Below the pieces are notes generated by a model. That model was not told where the DNA came from, did no database searches, and worked only from the letters and a program-made list of their open reading frames with translations. A DNA stretch of 64,000 nt from Akkermansiaceae bacterium (lineage in GTDB: Bacteria > Verrucomicrobiota > Verrucomicrobiia > Verrucomicrobiales > Akkermansiaceae). The stretch is taken from contig JAGYIT010000006.1 of assembly GCA_018402445.1 (NCBI GenBank), positions 248,001-312,000 of the forward strand, given 5' to 3'. A program made the position numbers and the translations under genes. Positions 1-9,236 of the stretch are shown piece by piece (the stretch's first letter is position 1; each line of letters begins with the position of its first letter).

Positions 1-1473
1 CTGGGGACGGTGTTCCCTTTCCTCATGAAACTGGCCGAGAGGGGCGATGCGGCGCCGGGCTGGAAATTGGGAAAATTGCTGGCCATCAATACCGCCGGGG
101 CGATCGCCGGGGCCTTGCTCTGCGGGTTCGTGATGCTGCCCCACTGGGGGATGTGGGGCACCCTGCGCGCGCTCGCGGCGGTCTATCTGGCGGTCGCGTT
201 GCTGCTGCCCTTGGGCTGGGGGAAACCCGGCATCCTCGTGCGGGCCGGCGGCGTGGCATTTCTCGTGCTGGCCTTCACCGCGCTAGATCCCACGGGCTTG
301 CCGGTCGCGGGCGGCAACCAGGGAAAGGACGAGGGCAAAGTCTTGCAAGCATGGGAGGGCAGCGACGGCACCGTGACCGTGATCGAACGCCCAAGCGGCC
401 ACCGCGTCATCAAGGTCAACGGGGGATACGGGCTGGGTTCCACCGAGGCATACCTTGAACAAACTTACCAAGCCACCATCCCGCTCCATCTGTTTCCGGA
501 AACCGAAAGCGTGTTCTTCCTCGGCCTGGGCACCGGGATTTCGGCCGGAGCCTCGCTCGACGAACGTTTTCCCCATGTCCGCCGGGTGCTGAGCTGCGAG
601 CTGATCCCCGAAGTCGTGGACGCCGCCAAAAAATGGATCCCCTCGGAAATGACCGGCGGGGTCTTCGATGACCCGCGCTCGACGATCGTGGTCGAGGACG
701 GCCGCCACCTGCTGCGCGCGTCCGGGGAGAAATTCGACATGATCAACTCCGATCTGTTCCTGCCCTACCGCCGCGGCGCGGGCAGCCTCTACAGCCTCGG
801 GCATTTCCAGGTGGCCGCCTCGCGCCTCAACGAGGGCGGCGTCTTCGTGCAGTGGCTGCCGCTCTATCAGATCACGGATTTCGAGTTCGGGGTCATCGCG
901 CGGACGATGCTCGAAGCCTTCGGCGAGGTGACGATGTGGCGCAACAATTTCCAGCCCGGCATGGAAAAGGTCGCGCTGATCGGCAGGCGGACGCCCTCGC
1001 CGTTTCCCGTCCCGCCCGCAGGCAAACGCGATGCGATGCTCGCGGCGGTGGACGGCCTCGCATGGCAAGCGACGGCTCCCGACATGTTCCGCGTGGCGGC
1101 CGCTTCCACCCCGTTCCTCTACGCCGGGAATCTCACGGAATCGGCGGAGCTTTTCCGAAACTACCCGATCAACACCGACGACCGCCCGGTCATCGAATAC
1201 CAGACCCCGATCACTTTCCGCAAGGTGGCGGAAAACGACAAGGTGATCTGGTGCGTCGGCCCGCACCTGACGGCATGGATCGACCGCCTGCTCGCCGCCT
1301 GCCCGCCCGAAAAGGATCCGGTGTGGGCGGGGCATCCGGCGGAGTGCAAGCACCTCGTCAGGGCGGGCGCGGCCTTCCACAAGACCATGGTGCGCCGGGC
1401 GCTGGGCGACACCGCATCGCTGGATGCGGAATGGGAGGTTTTCCTGCGCGAATGGCGGGCCGGCGCGCGTTGA
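1..1473 (+). CDS. Spermidine-synthase-like membrane protein, 5' end outside the window
   Basis: The open frame runs in from base 1, so the start lies upstream. The visible N-terminal part has two or three hydrophobic segments (roughly codons 20-45, 50-70 and 75-95), followed by a soluble domain with the methyltransferase-like fold of spermidine synthases: a glycine-rich FLGLGTG motif, an acidic CELIPEV strand end, and EDGRHLL before a conserved FDMINSD stretch. Proteins of this kind fuse a multi-helix membrane region to a SpeE-like domain. Their substrate is often unknown and they need not make spermidine. The gene ends about 55 bases before the uvrA start on the same strand. The family is clear from motifs; the reaction is not. 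Confidence 0.75.
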   Translation: MGTVFPFLMKLAERGDAAPGWKLGKLLAINTAGAIAGALLCGFVMLPHWGMWGTLRALAAVYLAVALLLPLGWGKPGILVRAGGVAFLVLAFTALDPTGLPVAGGNQGKDEGKVLQAWEGSDGTVTVIERPSGHRVIKVNGGYGLGSTEAYLEQTYQATIPLHLFPETESVFFLGLGTGISAGASLDERFPHVRRVLSCELIPEVVDAAKKWIPSEMTGGVFDDPRSTIVVEDGRHLLRASGEKFDMINSDLFLPYRRGAGSLYSLGHFQVAASRLNEGGVFVQWLPLYQITDFEFGVIARTMLEAFGEVTMWRNNFQPGMEKVALIGRRTPSPFPVPPAGKRDAMLAAVDGLAWQATAPDMFRVAAASTPFLYAGNLTESAELFRNYPINTDDRPVIEYQTPITFRKVAENDKVIWCVGPHLTAWIDRLLAACPPEKDPVWAGHPAECKHLVRAGAAFHKTMVRRALGDTASLDAEWEVFLREWRAGAR

Positions 1474-2858
1474 TCCGCCATTTTCGAACCAAAAACTAGC
1501 GAATCTTCATTTCCGGCATAATCTCGCGCGTGCCGAAAAAGCCTTCCAAACCGACCGCTCCCGTCATCGCCCTACGTGGTTGCCGCCAGCATAACCTCCG
1601 GGGTTTCGACCTCGATATCCCGCTCGGGAAACTCACCGTCGTCACCGGTCCGTCCGGCTCCGGGAAATCCTCGCTCGCCTTCCACACGCTCTACGCCGAA
1701 GGCCAGCGCCGCTATGTGGAAACCTTTTCCCCCTACGTCCGGCAGTTTTTCGACCGCATGGACAAGCCGCTCGTCGATTCGATCGAGGGCATCCCGCCGG
1801 CCATCGCCATCGAGCAGAAAAACCACGTCCGCACCACCCGATCCACCGTCGGCACGCTCACCGAGATCAACGATTACCTGAAACTCCTCTTCGCCCGCCT
1901 CGCCATCGGATACGACCCACACACCGGCGACACGATCCAGCCCGACTCCCCCGAATCCGCCGCCGCATGGGCCTCTGAAAACCTGCAGGGCGAGGACATC
2001 CTCATCACCTTCCCCATCCCCGTCCCGTCCGGCGCCGACCCCGCCGAGCTTTTCCCCTTCCTCAATTCCCAGGGCTACCTCCGCGTCCTCATCAACGGCA
2101 AAACACTCCGCACCGACGAAACCCCGCCCGCGAAAATCCCGGCGGCGCTTTCCGTCATCCAGGATCGACTTAAAGTTCTTCCGGAAAACACCTCCCGCCT
2201 CCTCGAAGCCCTCGAAGCCGCCTTCCGCCTCGGAAAAGGCCATGCCTCCGTCATCCATCCGAAGCGTTCGCAAACGTTCTCCACCACCTGGACGAACCCG
2301 AAAACCGGCTTCACCCTCCGCGCGCCGACGCCCGCCCTTTTCTCCTTCAACTCCCCCCTCGGCGCCTGCCCGAAATGCCGCGGCTTCGGGCGCGTCATCG
2401 GCATCGATCTGGAGAAATCCGTCCCCGATCCGACGCTCTCCATCAAACAGGGAGCCATCAAACCCTTCCAGGGCGATCGCGGCGAGGAGTGCCAGCGCGA
2501 CCTCCTCCGCAACTGCCGCGAAAGAGGCATCGACATCAACGACCCGTGGGAGGATCTCGACGAAGACACCCGCGACTGGATCTACTACGGAGACCGTAGA
2601 ACAACAACCCCGGAAGACCTAGAGGAACTCTGGCAATCCGGCGGCTGGTACGGCGTGAAAGGTTTCTTCGATTGGTTGGAAACGAAAGCCTACAAGATGC
2701 ACGTCCGTGTCTTCCTTTCCCGCTACCGCTCCTACACCACCTGCGACGCCTGCCGCGGCAAACGCCTCCAGCCCGAATCCCTCTGCTTCAAGATCGAAGG
2801 CAAAAACCTCCCCGAACTCTGCCAACTCCCCATCAGCGAACTCCTGCCCTGGTTTTCC

Positions 2859-2890
2859 AATCAACAATCATCAATCAACAATCATCAATC
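2859..2890 (+). repeat. Heptamer repeat (AATCAAC/AATCATC) inside uvrA
   Basis: Four and a half 7-base units alternate AATCAAC and AATCATC. They are translated as an Asn/Gln/Ser/Ile/His-rich linker between the zinc region and signature motif of the first UvrA module. Confidence 0.85.
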
Positions 2891-3275
2891 CTCTTCCGAT
2901 CCCACCCTCACCACCGTCCTAACAGAAATCCGCTCCCGCCTCTTCTACCTCGACCAAGTGGGATTAGGCTACCTCACCCTCGACCGCCAGACCCGCACCC
3001 TTTCCGGCGGCGAAGTCGAGCGCGTCAACCTCACCACCTGCCTCGGCGCGTCGCTGACCGGCACCCTCTTCGTCCTCGACGAACCCACCGTCGGCCTCCA
3101 CCCCCGTGACATCGACCGCCTAGTCGGCGTCATGCACGGCCTCCGCGACAAGGGCAACACGCTGGTCGTAGTGGAACACGAACAAACCGTCATGCACGCC
3201 GCCGACAACCTCATCGACATTGGTCCGGCGGCAGGAGCGCATGGAGGTGAAATCATTTACCATGGGCCGCCTGGA

Positions 3276-3371
3276 GTGATCAGTGATCAGTCATCAGTGA
3301 TCAGTGGAAAAGAATCCAAATCCAAGCGCACAGCCTCTTCACCGATCACTGATCACCGCTCACTCGGCACT
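3276..3371 (+). repeat. Inverted heptamer repeat linker in uvrA
   Basis: Left arm: units of GTGATCA (3276-3306). Right arm: CGATCAC, TGATCAC, CGCTCAC, TCGGCAC (about 3343-3370). GTGATCA and TGATCAC are reverse complements, so the two arms can pair into a hairpin. It lies in frame at the join between UvrA ATPase modules 1 and 2. Confidence 0.85.
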
Positions 3372-4174
3372 CTTCCTTGGCTCACCGGAGAAAAATCCAT
3401 CCCCATCCCGAAAAAACGCCGCAAGCCCGGCAAGGCGAAGCTCACCGTAAAAGGCGCGTCCCGCCACAACATCCGCAAGCTCGACGCCGAGATCCCGCTC
3501 GGCCTTTTCGTCTGCCTCACCGGCGTATCCGGATCGGGGAAATCCACCTTCGCCCACGAAATCCTATACCTCAACATCGCCCGCAAGCTCGGCATCGAGA
3601 CCGACGGCGACCCCTCGCCGATCAAGGAACTACTGGGAACCCAGTATCTCAGCGGAGTGGAGCTTGTCGATCAGACCGCCGTCGCCCGCACCCCACGCTC
3701 CACGCCCGCCGTTTTTCTCGGAGCCTTCGATCCCATCCGCCAGCTCTTCGCCTGCACCGAGGAAGCGAAAGCCCGCGATCTCAAGACCGGCTTCTTCTCC
3801 TTCAACTCCGGCGAAGGCCGCTGCGACCGCTGCGCTGGTAACGGCTATGAAAAGGTCGAGATGCAGTTCCTTTCCGACCTCTACGTCACCTGCCCGGACT
3901 GCGAGGGCAGGCGCTACAAACCTTCCACGCTTGAATTCCTCTACCGGGGGAAATCCATCCACGGCATCCTCGAACTCACCGTCACCGAAGCCATAGAGTT
4001 CTACGGAAACACCGATGGCGCGCCGCCCTTCCACGCGAAGCGCCACCAGCAAATCATCCACATCCTCTCCCCGCTCGTCGAGGTCGGCCTCGGCTACCTC
4101 AAGCTCGGCCAGCCCCTCAACACCCTCTCCGGCGGTGAATCCCAGCGCCTGAAACTCTGCCAGCTCCTTGCAGT

Positions 4175-4222
4175 GGCTGGGACTTGCAGTCCCAGTCCGT
4201 CGAAGGGACATCCTGTCCCTTC
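4175..4222 (+). repeat. 48-bp double-hairpin REP, copy A1, in frame in uvrA
   Basis: Two adjacent palindromes, CTGGGACT-tgc-AGTCCCAG then AGGGACA-tcc-TGTCCCT, joined by CCGTCG. At 48 bp it adds 16 codons just before the Walker B strand of UvrA module 2 (KLLILDEP follows) without disturbing the frame. Other copies are at 41459, 42158, 44031 and 47270. Confidence 0.9.
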
Positions 4223-4536
4223 ATCAATAGGCAAGCTCCTCATCCTCGACGAGCCCACCACCGGCCTGCATTTCTCCGACATCGAGAACCTACTCTCCGT
4301 CTTCCGCAAGCTCGTCGATTCCGGCCACTCCCTCCTCGTCATTGAGCACAACCTCGACGTCATCAAATCCGCCGACTGGATCCTCGACCTCGGCCCCGAA
4401 GCCGGCCAACACGGCGGCCAACTCGTAGCCCAAGGCACCCCCGAACAAATCGCCAAAACCAACACCCCCACCGCAAAATACATCCGCGAAGCCCTAGGAA
4501 TGACCAAGCGAGGCGACAGCCGCGCCCCCATTCCAA

Positions 4537-4568
4537 AATCAACAATCAACAATCAACAATCATCAATC
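4537..4568 (+). repeat. Heptamer repeat (AATCAAC)n inside uvrA
   Basis: AATCAAC three times, then AATCATC and AATC, translated as an Asn/Gln/Ser linker between UvrA modules 2 and 3, that is, between the two UvrA halves. Confidence 0.85.
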
Positions 4569-5174
4569 TCTTTAGTCGGCGCCCGCCACCACAACCTAAA
4601 AAACATCTCCGTCGAGATCCCGCGCGACCAGCTCGTCGTCATCTCCGGCCTTTCCGGCTCCGGGAAATCCACTCTCGCCTTCGACATCCTTTTCGCCGAA
4701 GGCCAGCGCCGTTTCCTCGACTCCATGTCCGCCTACGCCCGCCAGTTCGCGGAGCAGCTGGAGAAGCCGGAAATCGACAGCCTCCAGGGCTTGCCGCCCA
4801 CCGTCGCCATCGAGCAACGCGTCTCGCAGGGCGGCGGCAAATCCACGGTCGCCACTGTCACCGAACTCTGGAATTTCATCCGCCTGCTCTACGCGAAGCT
4901 CGGCACGCTCTATTGTCCCGATTGCCAGGTGCCCGTGGAAAAACAGTCCCTCGCCGCCATCGAGAACACCATCCAGGTGGAGCTGAAAAAAGGTTCCGTG
5001 AAAATCCTCGCCCCGCTCATCCGCGGAAAAAAAGGCTACCACACCGAAATCGCGCAGTGGGCCATCAAACACGGATTTACCACACTTCTAGTAGATAAAC
5101 AGTTCAAGCAAGCCGAGGACTTCACCCGCCTCGAACGCTTCGTCGAGCATGACATCGATGTCGTCGTGGCCGAA

Positions 5175-5257
5175 GTGCCGAGTGATCAGTCATCAGTGAT
5201 CAGTGGAAGAGGCAAGAAGAAGTCTTCACCGATCACCGATCACTCGGCACTCGGCAC
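5175..5257 (+). repeat. Inverted heptamer repeat linker in uvrA
   Basis: Left arm GTGCCGA, GTGATCA, GTCATCA, GTGATCA (5175-5204). Right arm CGATCAC twice, then TCGGCAC twice (5230-5257). The arms are built from mutually reverse-complementary heptamers, so the unit is a hairpin. It lies in the insertion-domain region of UvrA module 3. Confidence 0.85.
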
Positions 5258-5621
5258 TCACCTCTCCCGCGCGCTCGAAATCGGAAAGGGATTAGTGAAA
5301 CTCTTCACCGCCGACAAAAATTCATCCTCCTCTCCACCAGTTCCAGCTGCCCCTGCTGCAACCGCTCCTTCGAGGAACTCGACCCCCGCCTCTTCAGTTT
5401 CAACTCCCCCCACGGCTGGTGCGGCACCTGCCGCGGCCACGGGAAAATCCCCAAGCGCCGCCAGTATCTCGACACCTCCCGCTTCGATTCCGTCCTCGAG
5501 GCCGAGATGGACGCCGACCGCGCCCTTGACCGCATGGACAGCGACGAACTCATCGAATGCCCCGCCTGCCAAGGCTCCCGCCTAAACCCCGTCGGCTCTG
5601 CCGTGCGGTTGGCCTCTTCCC

Positions 5622-5653
5622 AATCAACAATCAACAATCAACAATCCTCAATC
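5622..5653 (+). repeat. Heptamer repeat (AATCAAC)n inside uvrA
   Basis: AATCAAC three times, AATCCTC and AATC, translated as linker in UvrA module 3, shortly before the frameshift in the A4 run at 5700. Confidence 0.85.
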
Positions 5654-6116
5654 TCTTCCCTCGCCCACCTCTCCATCAACGAAGCCTCCCAACATTTCCA
5701 AAACTGAAATTCCCCGCCGACCGCGAAAAGCTCATCGCCCGCGACATCCTGCCGGAGATCGCCCAACGGCTTAGTTTCCTCCAGGAAGTCGGCCTCGGAT
5801 ACCTGCACCTCGACCGCTCCGGCAACACCCTCTCCGGCGGCGAATCCCAGCGCATCCGCCTCGCCGCCCAGCTCGGCTCCAACCTGCGCGGCGTCCTCTA
5901 CGTCCTCGACGAACCCACCATCGGCCTCCACCCCCGCGACAACGCCGCTCTGTTGAAAACCCTCATCGCCCTCCGCGACCAAGGCAACTCCCTCATCATC
6001 GTGGAGCACGACGAGGACACGATTGCGGCTGCCGATCATTTGATCGATCTCGGCCCGGGAGCGGGACGGCTGGTGGTGAGATCGTTTACGAAGGAAAGCC
6101 GCCGCAAGTGAAGGAA

Positions 6117-6208
6117 GTGATCAGTGATCAGTCATCAGTGATCAGTGGGAAGAAAAGAAAGCAAAGCACCAAGTCTTCACCGATCACTGATCACCGCTCA
6201 CTGATCAC
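6117..6208 (+). repeat. Inverted heptamer repeat linker in uvrA
   Basis: Left arm: GTGATCA, GTGATCA, GTCATCA, GTGATCA (6117-6148). Right arm: CGATCAC, TGATCAC, CGCTCAC, TGATCAC (6181-6208). Same design as the copies at 3276 and 5175, here between UvrA modules 3 and 4. Confidence 0.85.
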
Positions 6209-6428
6209 TTCCCCGACTTACCGCGCGCTTACACAGCCGATCATCCACCCCACCCGAGGCTCCCGCCGCGCCATCAGACAAAACCCATTCTTTCCTGAAA
6301 ATCACCGGCTGCCACGCGAACAACCTCAAGAACATCGACGCCGCGATCCCGCTCGGCCGCCTCACGGTTCTAACAGGAATTTCCGGCTCCGGAAAATCCA
6401 CGCTGATGCACCAGTGCATAGCTGTGGG

Positions 6429-6445
6429 GGCGATCTCCGGTCGCC
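6429..6445 (+). repeat. Short hairpin repeat B1 in uvrA
   Basis: GGCGATC-tcc-GGTCGCC hairpin preceded by GTGGG. The same core is in frame in the second uvrA (22569) and, inverted, between genes at 8803. It interrupts UvrA module 4 a few codons after its Walker A helix and keeps the frame. Confidence 0.75.
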
Positions 6446-7341
6446 GTCCCGCCTCGAAGCAGCCCTACAAAAAATCCACAGGCTTCGATAAGATCAAAGC
6501 CTGCTACGAAGTCGACCAATCCCCCATCGGCAAGACTTCCCGCTCCTGCCCGGCGACGTATGTGAAAGTCTTCGACCACATCCGCGCCCTCTTCGCCCAG
6601 CTTCCGGAGGCACGGATGCGCGGCTTCGACGCCTCCCGTTTCTCCTTCAACACCGAAGGCGGACGCTGCCCCGATTGCAAGGGCAACGGCCGCATCAGGC
6701 TGGAAATGGATTTCCTCCCTTCCACTTGGGTTCACTGCGAGGAATGCAACGGCCAGCGCTACAACCCCGCCACCCTCGAAGTGAATTTCCGCGGGAAAAA
6801 CATCGGCCAGGTGCTCGCCATGACCATCGACGAAGCCTCCGCCTTCTTCGAGTCCCAGCCGCGCATCTCCCACCCCCTGAAACTCATGGCCGACACCGGC
6901 CTCGGCTACCTCCAGCTCGGCCAAGCTTCGCCCACCCTCTCCGGCGGCGAAGCCCAGCGCATCAAGCTCGTCTCCGAACTCATCAAAGGCCGCGGCGCGA
7001 AAGCGCAAATGACCAACCGCCAATTTCAAATCTTCAATCTCTACCTGATCGAGGAACCCACCGTCGGCCTCCACCTCGAGGACGTAAAACGCCTCATCGA
7101 CATCCTCCACCGCCTAGTAGATGAAGGCCACACCGTCGTCGTCATCGAGCACCACATGGCCGTCGCCGCCGAGGCGGATTGGATCCTCGACATCGGCCCG
7201 GAAGCGGGCGAGGACGGCGGGAAAATCGTCGCGCAAGGCACGCCGGAGACCGTTGCCAAATCCAAAACATCCCGCACCGCACCGTTTCTGAAAACGTCTC
7301 TCCAAACAAAGTAGCAGGGTCGTAACCGTGTCTTGTGGCAA

Positions 7342-7908
7342 CTACTCCATCGCCCACCTCTCATACTCCAGCGCCGCCATTAACTCCGCATACGCATCCT
7401 CACCTCCCTCGTTAGCACACCACCTTTTCACCTCCTCAAGATCCACCCGCTCCCGCTGCCTCCTGCATATCAACACAGCTTGATCAAAGTTCGCCCGCGC
7501 CGCCCAATGAATGTAACCGGCCAACCTGTCCTTTACGCTGTCAGTCGGCGAAAGCAGGTAAAGCCTACGCCCTTCCACCTCGATTTCATCCGGAGTCACA
7601 GGATATTCGTCGCCAATTTCCACAGGCCCCCGCGGAAACTCCAGGAATAGGTGATCGCATTCCGGGTGCTTGAAATATCTCGACTTGCCCGGAACAAAAC
7701 CGAGTTCCCCCAACACATCCGCCAACCTGTCCCGATCAAAATCATCGGCAATGATGTCAAGGTCACCAGAGCGGTAGAGACCTTCTGTATGAATCGCCAC
7801 TACCGCTCCACCGACGAGAACTGTCCTGATTCCCGCACCCTCCAGATGCCATGCCACATAGCGCCACAGCTCATCTTCCGTGCATCGTTTCCAGTCGGGC
7901 TCCTTCAT
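7342..7908 (-). CDS. MNT-type nucleotidyltransferase (AbiEii/DUF6036-like)
   Basis: 188-residue soluble protein with the minimal nucleotidyltransferase signature: a GG near residue 38 (VLVGGAV) followed about 14 residues later by SGDLDII, the DxD-type metal site. A C-terminal helical part carries a charged patch. Such enzymes transfer NMP groups and often serve as the toxin half of toxin-antitoxin or defence pairs. Target and activity here are unknown. It is divergent from the winged-helix gene at 7954, only 45 bases away. The pair sits directly behind the uvrA stop, and a second copy of the uvrA tail lies on the far side, so it looks like an inserted cassette. Family assignment is good; a toxin role is inferred from context. 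Confidence 0.75.
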   Translation of the reverse strand: MKEPDWKRCTEDELWRYVAWHLEGAGIRTVLVGGAVVAIHTEGLYRSGDLDIIADDFDRDRLADVLGELGFVPGKSRYFKHPECDHLFLEFPRGPVEIGDEYPVTPDEIEVEGRRLYLLSPTDSVKDRLAGYIHWAARANFDQAVLICRRQRERVDLEEVKRWCANEGGEDAYAELMAALEYERWAME

Positions 7909-7926
7909 GGTTTTTGACTTGCTTTA

Positions 7927-7955
7927 CGGTTCATACGACCCAATATCCGGTTCAT
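7927..7955. promoter_or_regulatory. Direct-repeat operator candidate in divergent promoter region
   Basis: CGGTTCAT occurs at 7927-7934 and 7948-7955, 21 bases apart (two helical turns), in the only spacer between the divergent nucleotidyltransferase and winged-helix genes. The second copy covers the winged-helix start codon. A site for autoregulation by the winged-helix protein is inferred. Confidence 0.4.
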
Positions 7956-8370
7956 GTTCAGCACCGCTCTTCAGGATCTTTTCGGAGGCCGCGCCGCCGA
8001 GGCGGTGCTCCTTCATGCCTTTCATTACGGCGAAACGTATGGCAGGGTGGTATCACGGGATTTTGAGGTTTCCCTTGAATCCGTCCAGCGCCAACTGGAT
8101 CGCTTCGAACGTGCCGGGGCATTCATTTCCAAACGACAAGGAAGAACCCTCGTCTATTCCTGGAATCCCAAATCCCGCATTTCCTCCCGTCTCCGTGATC
8201 TTGTGGCCGTAGTTCACGAAGGATTGTCACCCAGATCAAAGGAATCCCTCTTCTCCGAACGCCGCCATCCGAGAAGAAAAGACAAGCCGGTGATCCGTGC
8301 CGTGGAGATCCAAAAACCTGAAATGCTGCAAAGAAAGGCCGAAGTATCCCCGCCAAACGGTGCCACATGA
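7954..8370 (+). CDS. Winged-helix DNA-binding protein paired with nucleotidyltransferase
   Basis: 138 residues. Residues 1-75 form an ArsR-like winged helix: LFGGRAAEAVLLHAF helix, recognition helix around SLESVQRQLDRFERAGAF, and a wing ending in RTLVYSWNPKS. The C-terminal 60 residues are basic and look disordered. Small winged-helix proteins of this kind are typically encoded next to MNT nucleotidyltransferases, where they are thought to act as repressor and antidote. It is divergent from that partner, with the shared spacer carrying a CGGTTCAT direct repeat. Start ATG 7954 is chosen because the preceding 45 bases are needed for both promoters. Confidence 0.7.
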   Translation: MFSTALQDLFGGRAAEAVLLHAFHYGETYGRVVSRDFEVSLESVQRQLDRFERAGAFISKRQGRTLVYSWNPKSRISSRLRDLVAVVHEGLSPRSKESLFSERRHPRRKDKPVIRAVEIQKPEMLQRKAEVSPPNGAT

Positions 8371-8463
8371 ATTTAGGCGTCGGGTTTTGCCTTGGCCAGT
8401 TCGCTGAAAATATGGGTATCCAACTGGGAGCACACAGGGGGCAGTATATTCCCAAGATGTAAC

Positions 8464-8683
8464 CCTCATCGACATCCTCCACCGCCTCGTCGATGAAGGC
8501 CACACCGTCGTCGTCATCGAGCACCACATGGCCGTCGCCGCCGAGGCGGATTGGATCCTCGACATCGGCCCGGAAGCGGGCGAGGACGGCGGGAAAATTG
8601 TCGCACAAGGCACGCCGGAGAAGGTCGCGGCTTCTAAAACCTCGCGGACAGCTATGTTTTTGAAAGCGGCTTTGACTACCTGA
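8464..8683 (+). pseudogene. Second copy of the uvrA 3' tail
   Basis: About 73 codons match the C-terminus of the tandem uvrA (7093-7314): the same HMAVAAEADWILDIGPEAG stretch and the same ending pattern. The first 150 bases are nearly identical. The last 60 bases differ at DNA level but encode a homologous ending (EKVAASKTSRTAMFLKAAL against ETVAKSKTSRTAPFLKTSL). There is no start. It marks the far boundary of the nucleotidyltransferase/winged-helix cassette and may be the original uvrA end displaced by the insertion. Confidence 0.85.
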
Positions 8684-8802
8684 AAACGTAATGAATAGTC
8701 ACCGCAGTGAAGCAATCGAAAATACTATATTTCTCGGCCGGAATCGAAGCGCTTCCGGGAGTCTGCGCTGCGATCCGTAGCGCGGGATAAGATGTAGCGT
8801 GC

Positions 8803-8819
8803 GGCGACCGAAGATCGCC
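8803..8819 (-). repeat. Short hairpin repeat B3, inverted
   Basis: GGCGACC-gaa-GATCGCC, the reverse complement of the core found in both uvrA genes (6429, 22569). It lies between genes, upstream of the vapB remnant. Confidence 0.7.
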
Positions 8820-8880
8820 TCCACGCCCTTCAATCCTCGAAACTCCACACCCGCTTCGTTTCGCCTTTGCGGTACTACCT

Positions 8881-8952
8881 GTGCTCCGTCTGTCCCTCGA
8901 AGCCGATGTGGAGGAATTCGCGAGTGCCATGGAGCTAAGGGGAGGACTATGA
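8881..8952 (+). pseudogene. VapB-like antitoxin C-terminal remnant
   Basis: The last 23 codons of a small acidic protein (LRLSLEADVEEFASAMELR). Its TGA overlaps the ATG of the PIN-domain remnant (ATGA at 8949), the usual vapBC arrangement. No N-terminal DNA-binding part remains. The identification depends on the overlap and the partner. Confidence 0.45.
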
Positions 8953-9170
8953 TTCACCTTCTCGATGTAAACGTTCTGATTGCGCTGGGCGACGCGAGGC
9001 ATGTCCATGCCGAGGCGGCACGGATCCCGGCCCTACCCGGCTCCCAGCAACTGACCGACTGCTATCTGCTGGCATTGACCGCCTCTCAAAGCGGTTTTCT
9101 GGCAAGCTTTGACCGCAATATCGACCCAAGCTGTGTGAAAGGCGGTAGGGACGTGCTGCTGGTTCTGGAT
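8949..9170 (+). pseudogene. VapC-type PIN toxin with internal deletion, fused to cysS frame
   Basis: Begins MIHLLDVNVLIALGDARHVH, the first acidic motif of a VapC RNase. It then jumps straight to the C-terminal LPGSQQLTDCYLLALTASQ and LASFDRNI motifs. The central 50-60 residues, which should carry further catalytic acids, are missing, so it cannot be active. The frame stays open through a short linker into the cysS start at 9237. Confidence 0.7.
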
Positions 9171-9236
9171 AAACCGGATTCAATCAAGCCTCAATCCCGG
9201 CTTCCCTCTTTCGCGGGGCTTGCCTACAACGCGGCC

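Larger units (their letters stand above)
1530..7314 (+). pseudogene. uvrA: Tandem double UvrA (four ABC modules), frameshifted as given
   Basis: Excinuclease ABC subunit A recognises bulky DNA lesions in nucleotide excision repair. This version is two UvrAs end to end, with four ATPase modules: Walker A GPSGSGKS near 1659, GVSGSGKS near 3526, GLSGSGKS near 4647 and GISGSGKS near 6379. Each has an LSGGE signature, Walker B and zinc-type CxxC pairs. Start is GTG at 1530. The reading frame breaks four times: A5 run at 5316-5320, A4 run at 5700-5703, near 6070, and near 6240. The first three are restored by adding one base, the first two in A-runs, and the homologous protein continues perfectly across each. 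That fits consensus errors better than decay. Linkers between modules consist of heptamer repeats, and two hairpin repeats lie in frame (4175, 6429). Whether the cell makes one protein of about 1,900 residues is inferred. Confidence 0.85.

Noticed and set aside
283..1380. 365-codon frame opposite the first gene
   Set aside because: Shadow of a GC-rich gene on the other strand; no conserved motifs, whereas the plus frame has clear SpeE motifs.
5316..5320. Programmed -1 frameshift in uvrA
   Set aside because: The A5 run could slip, but similar breaks elsewhere lie in other contexts (G-run, T-run) and in unrelated genes, so sequencing error is simpler.
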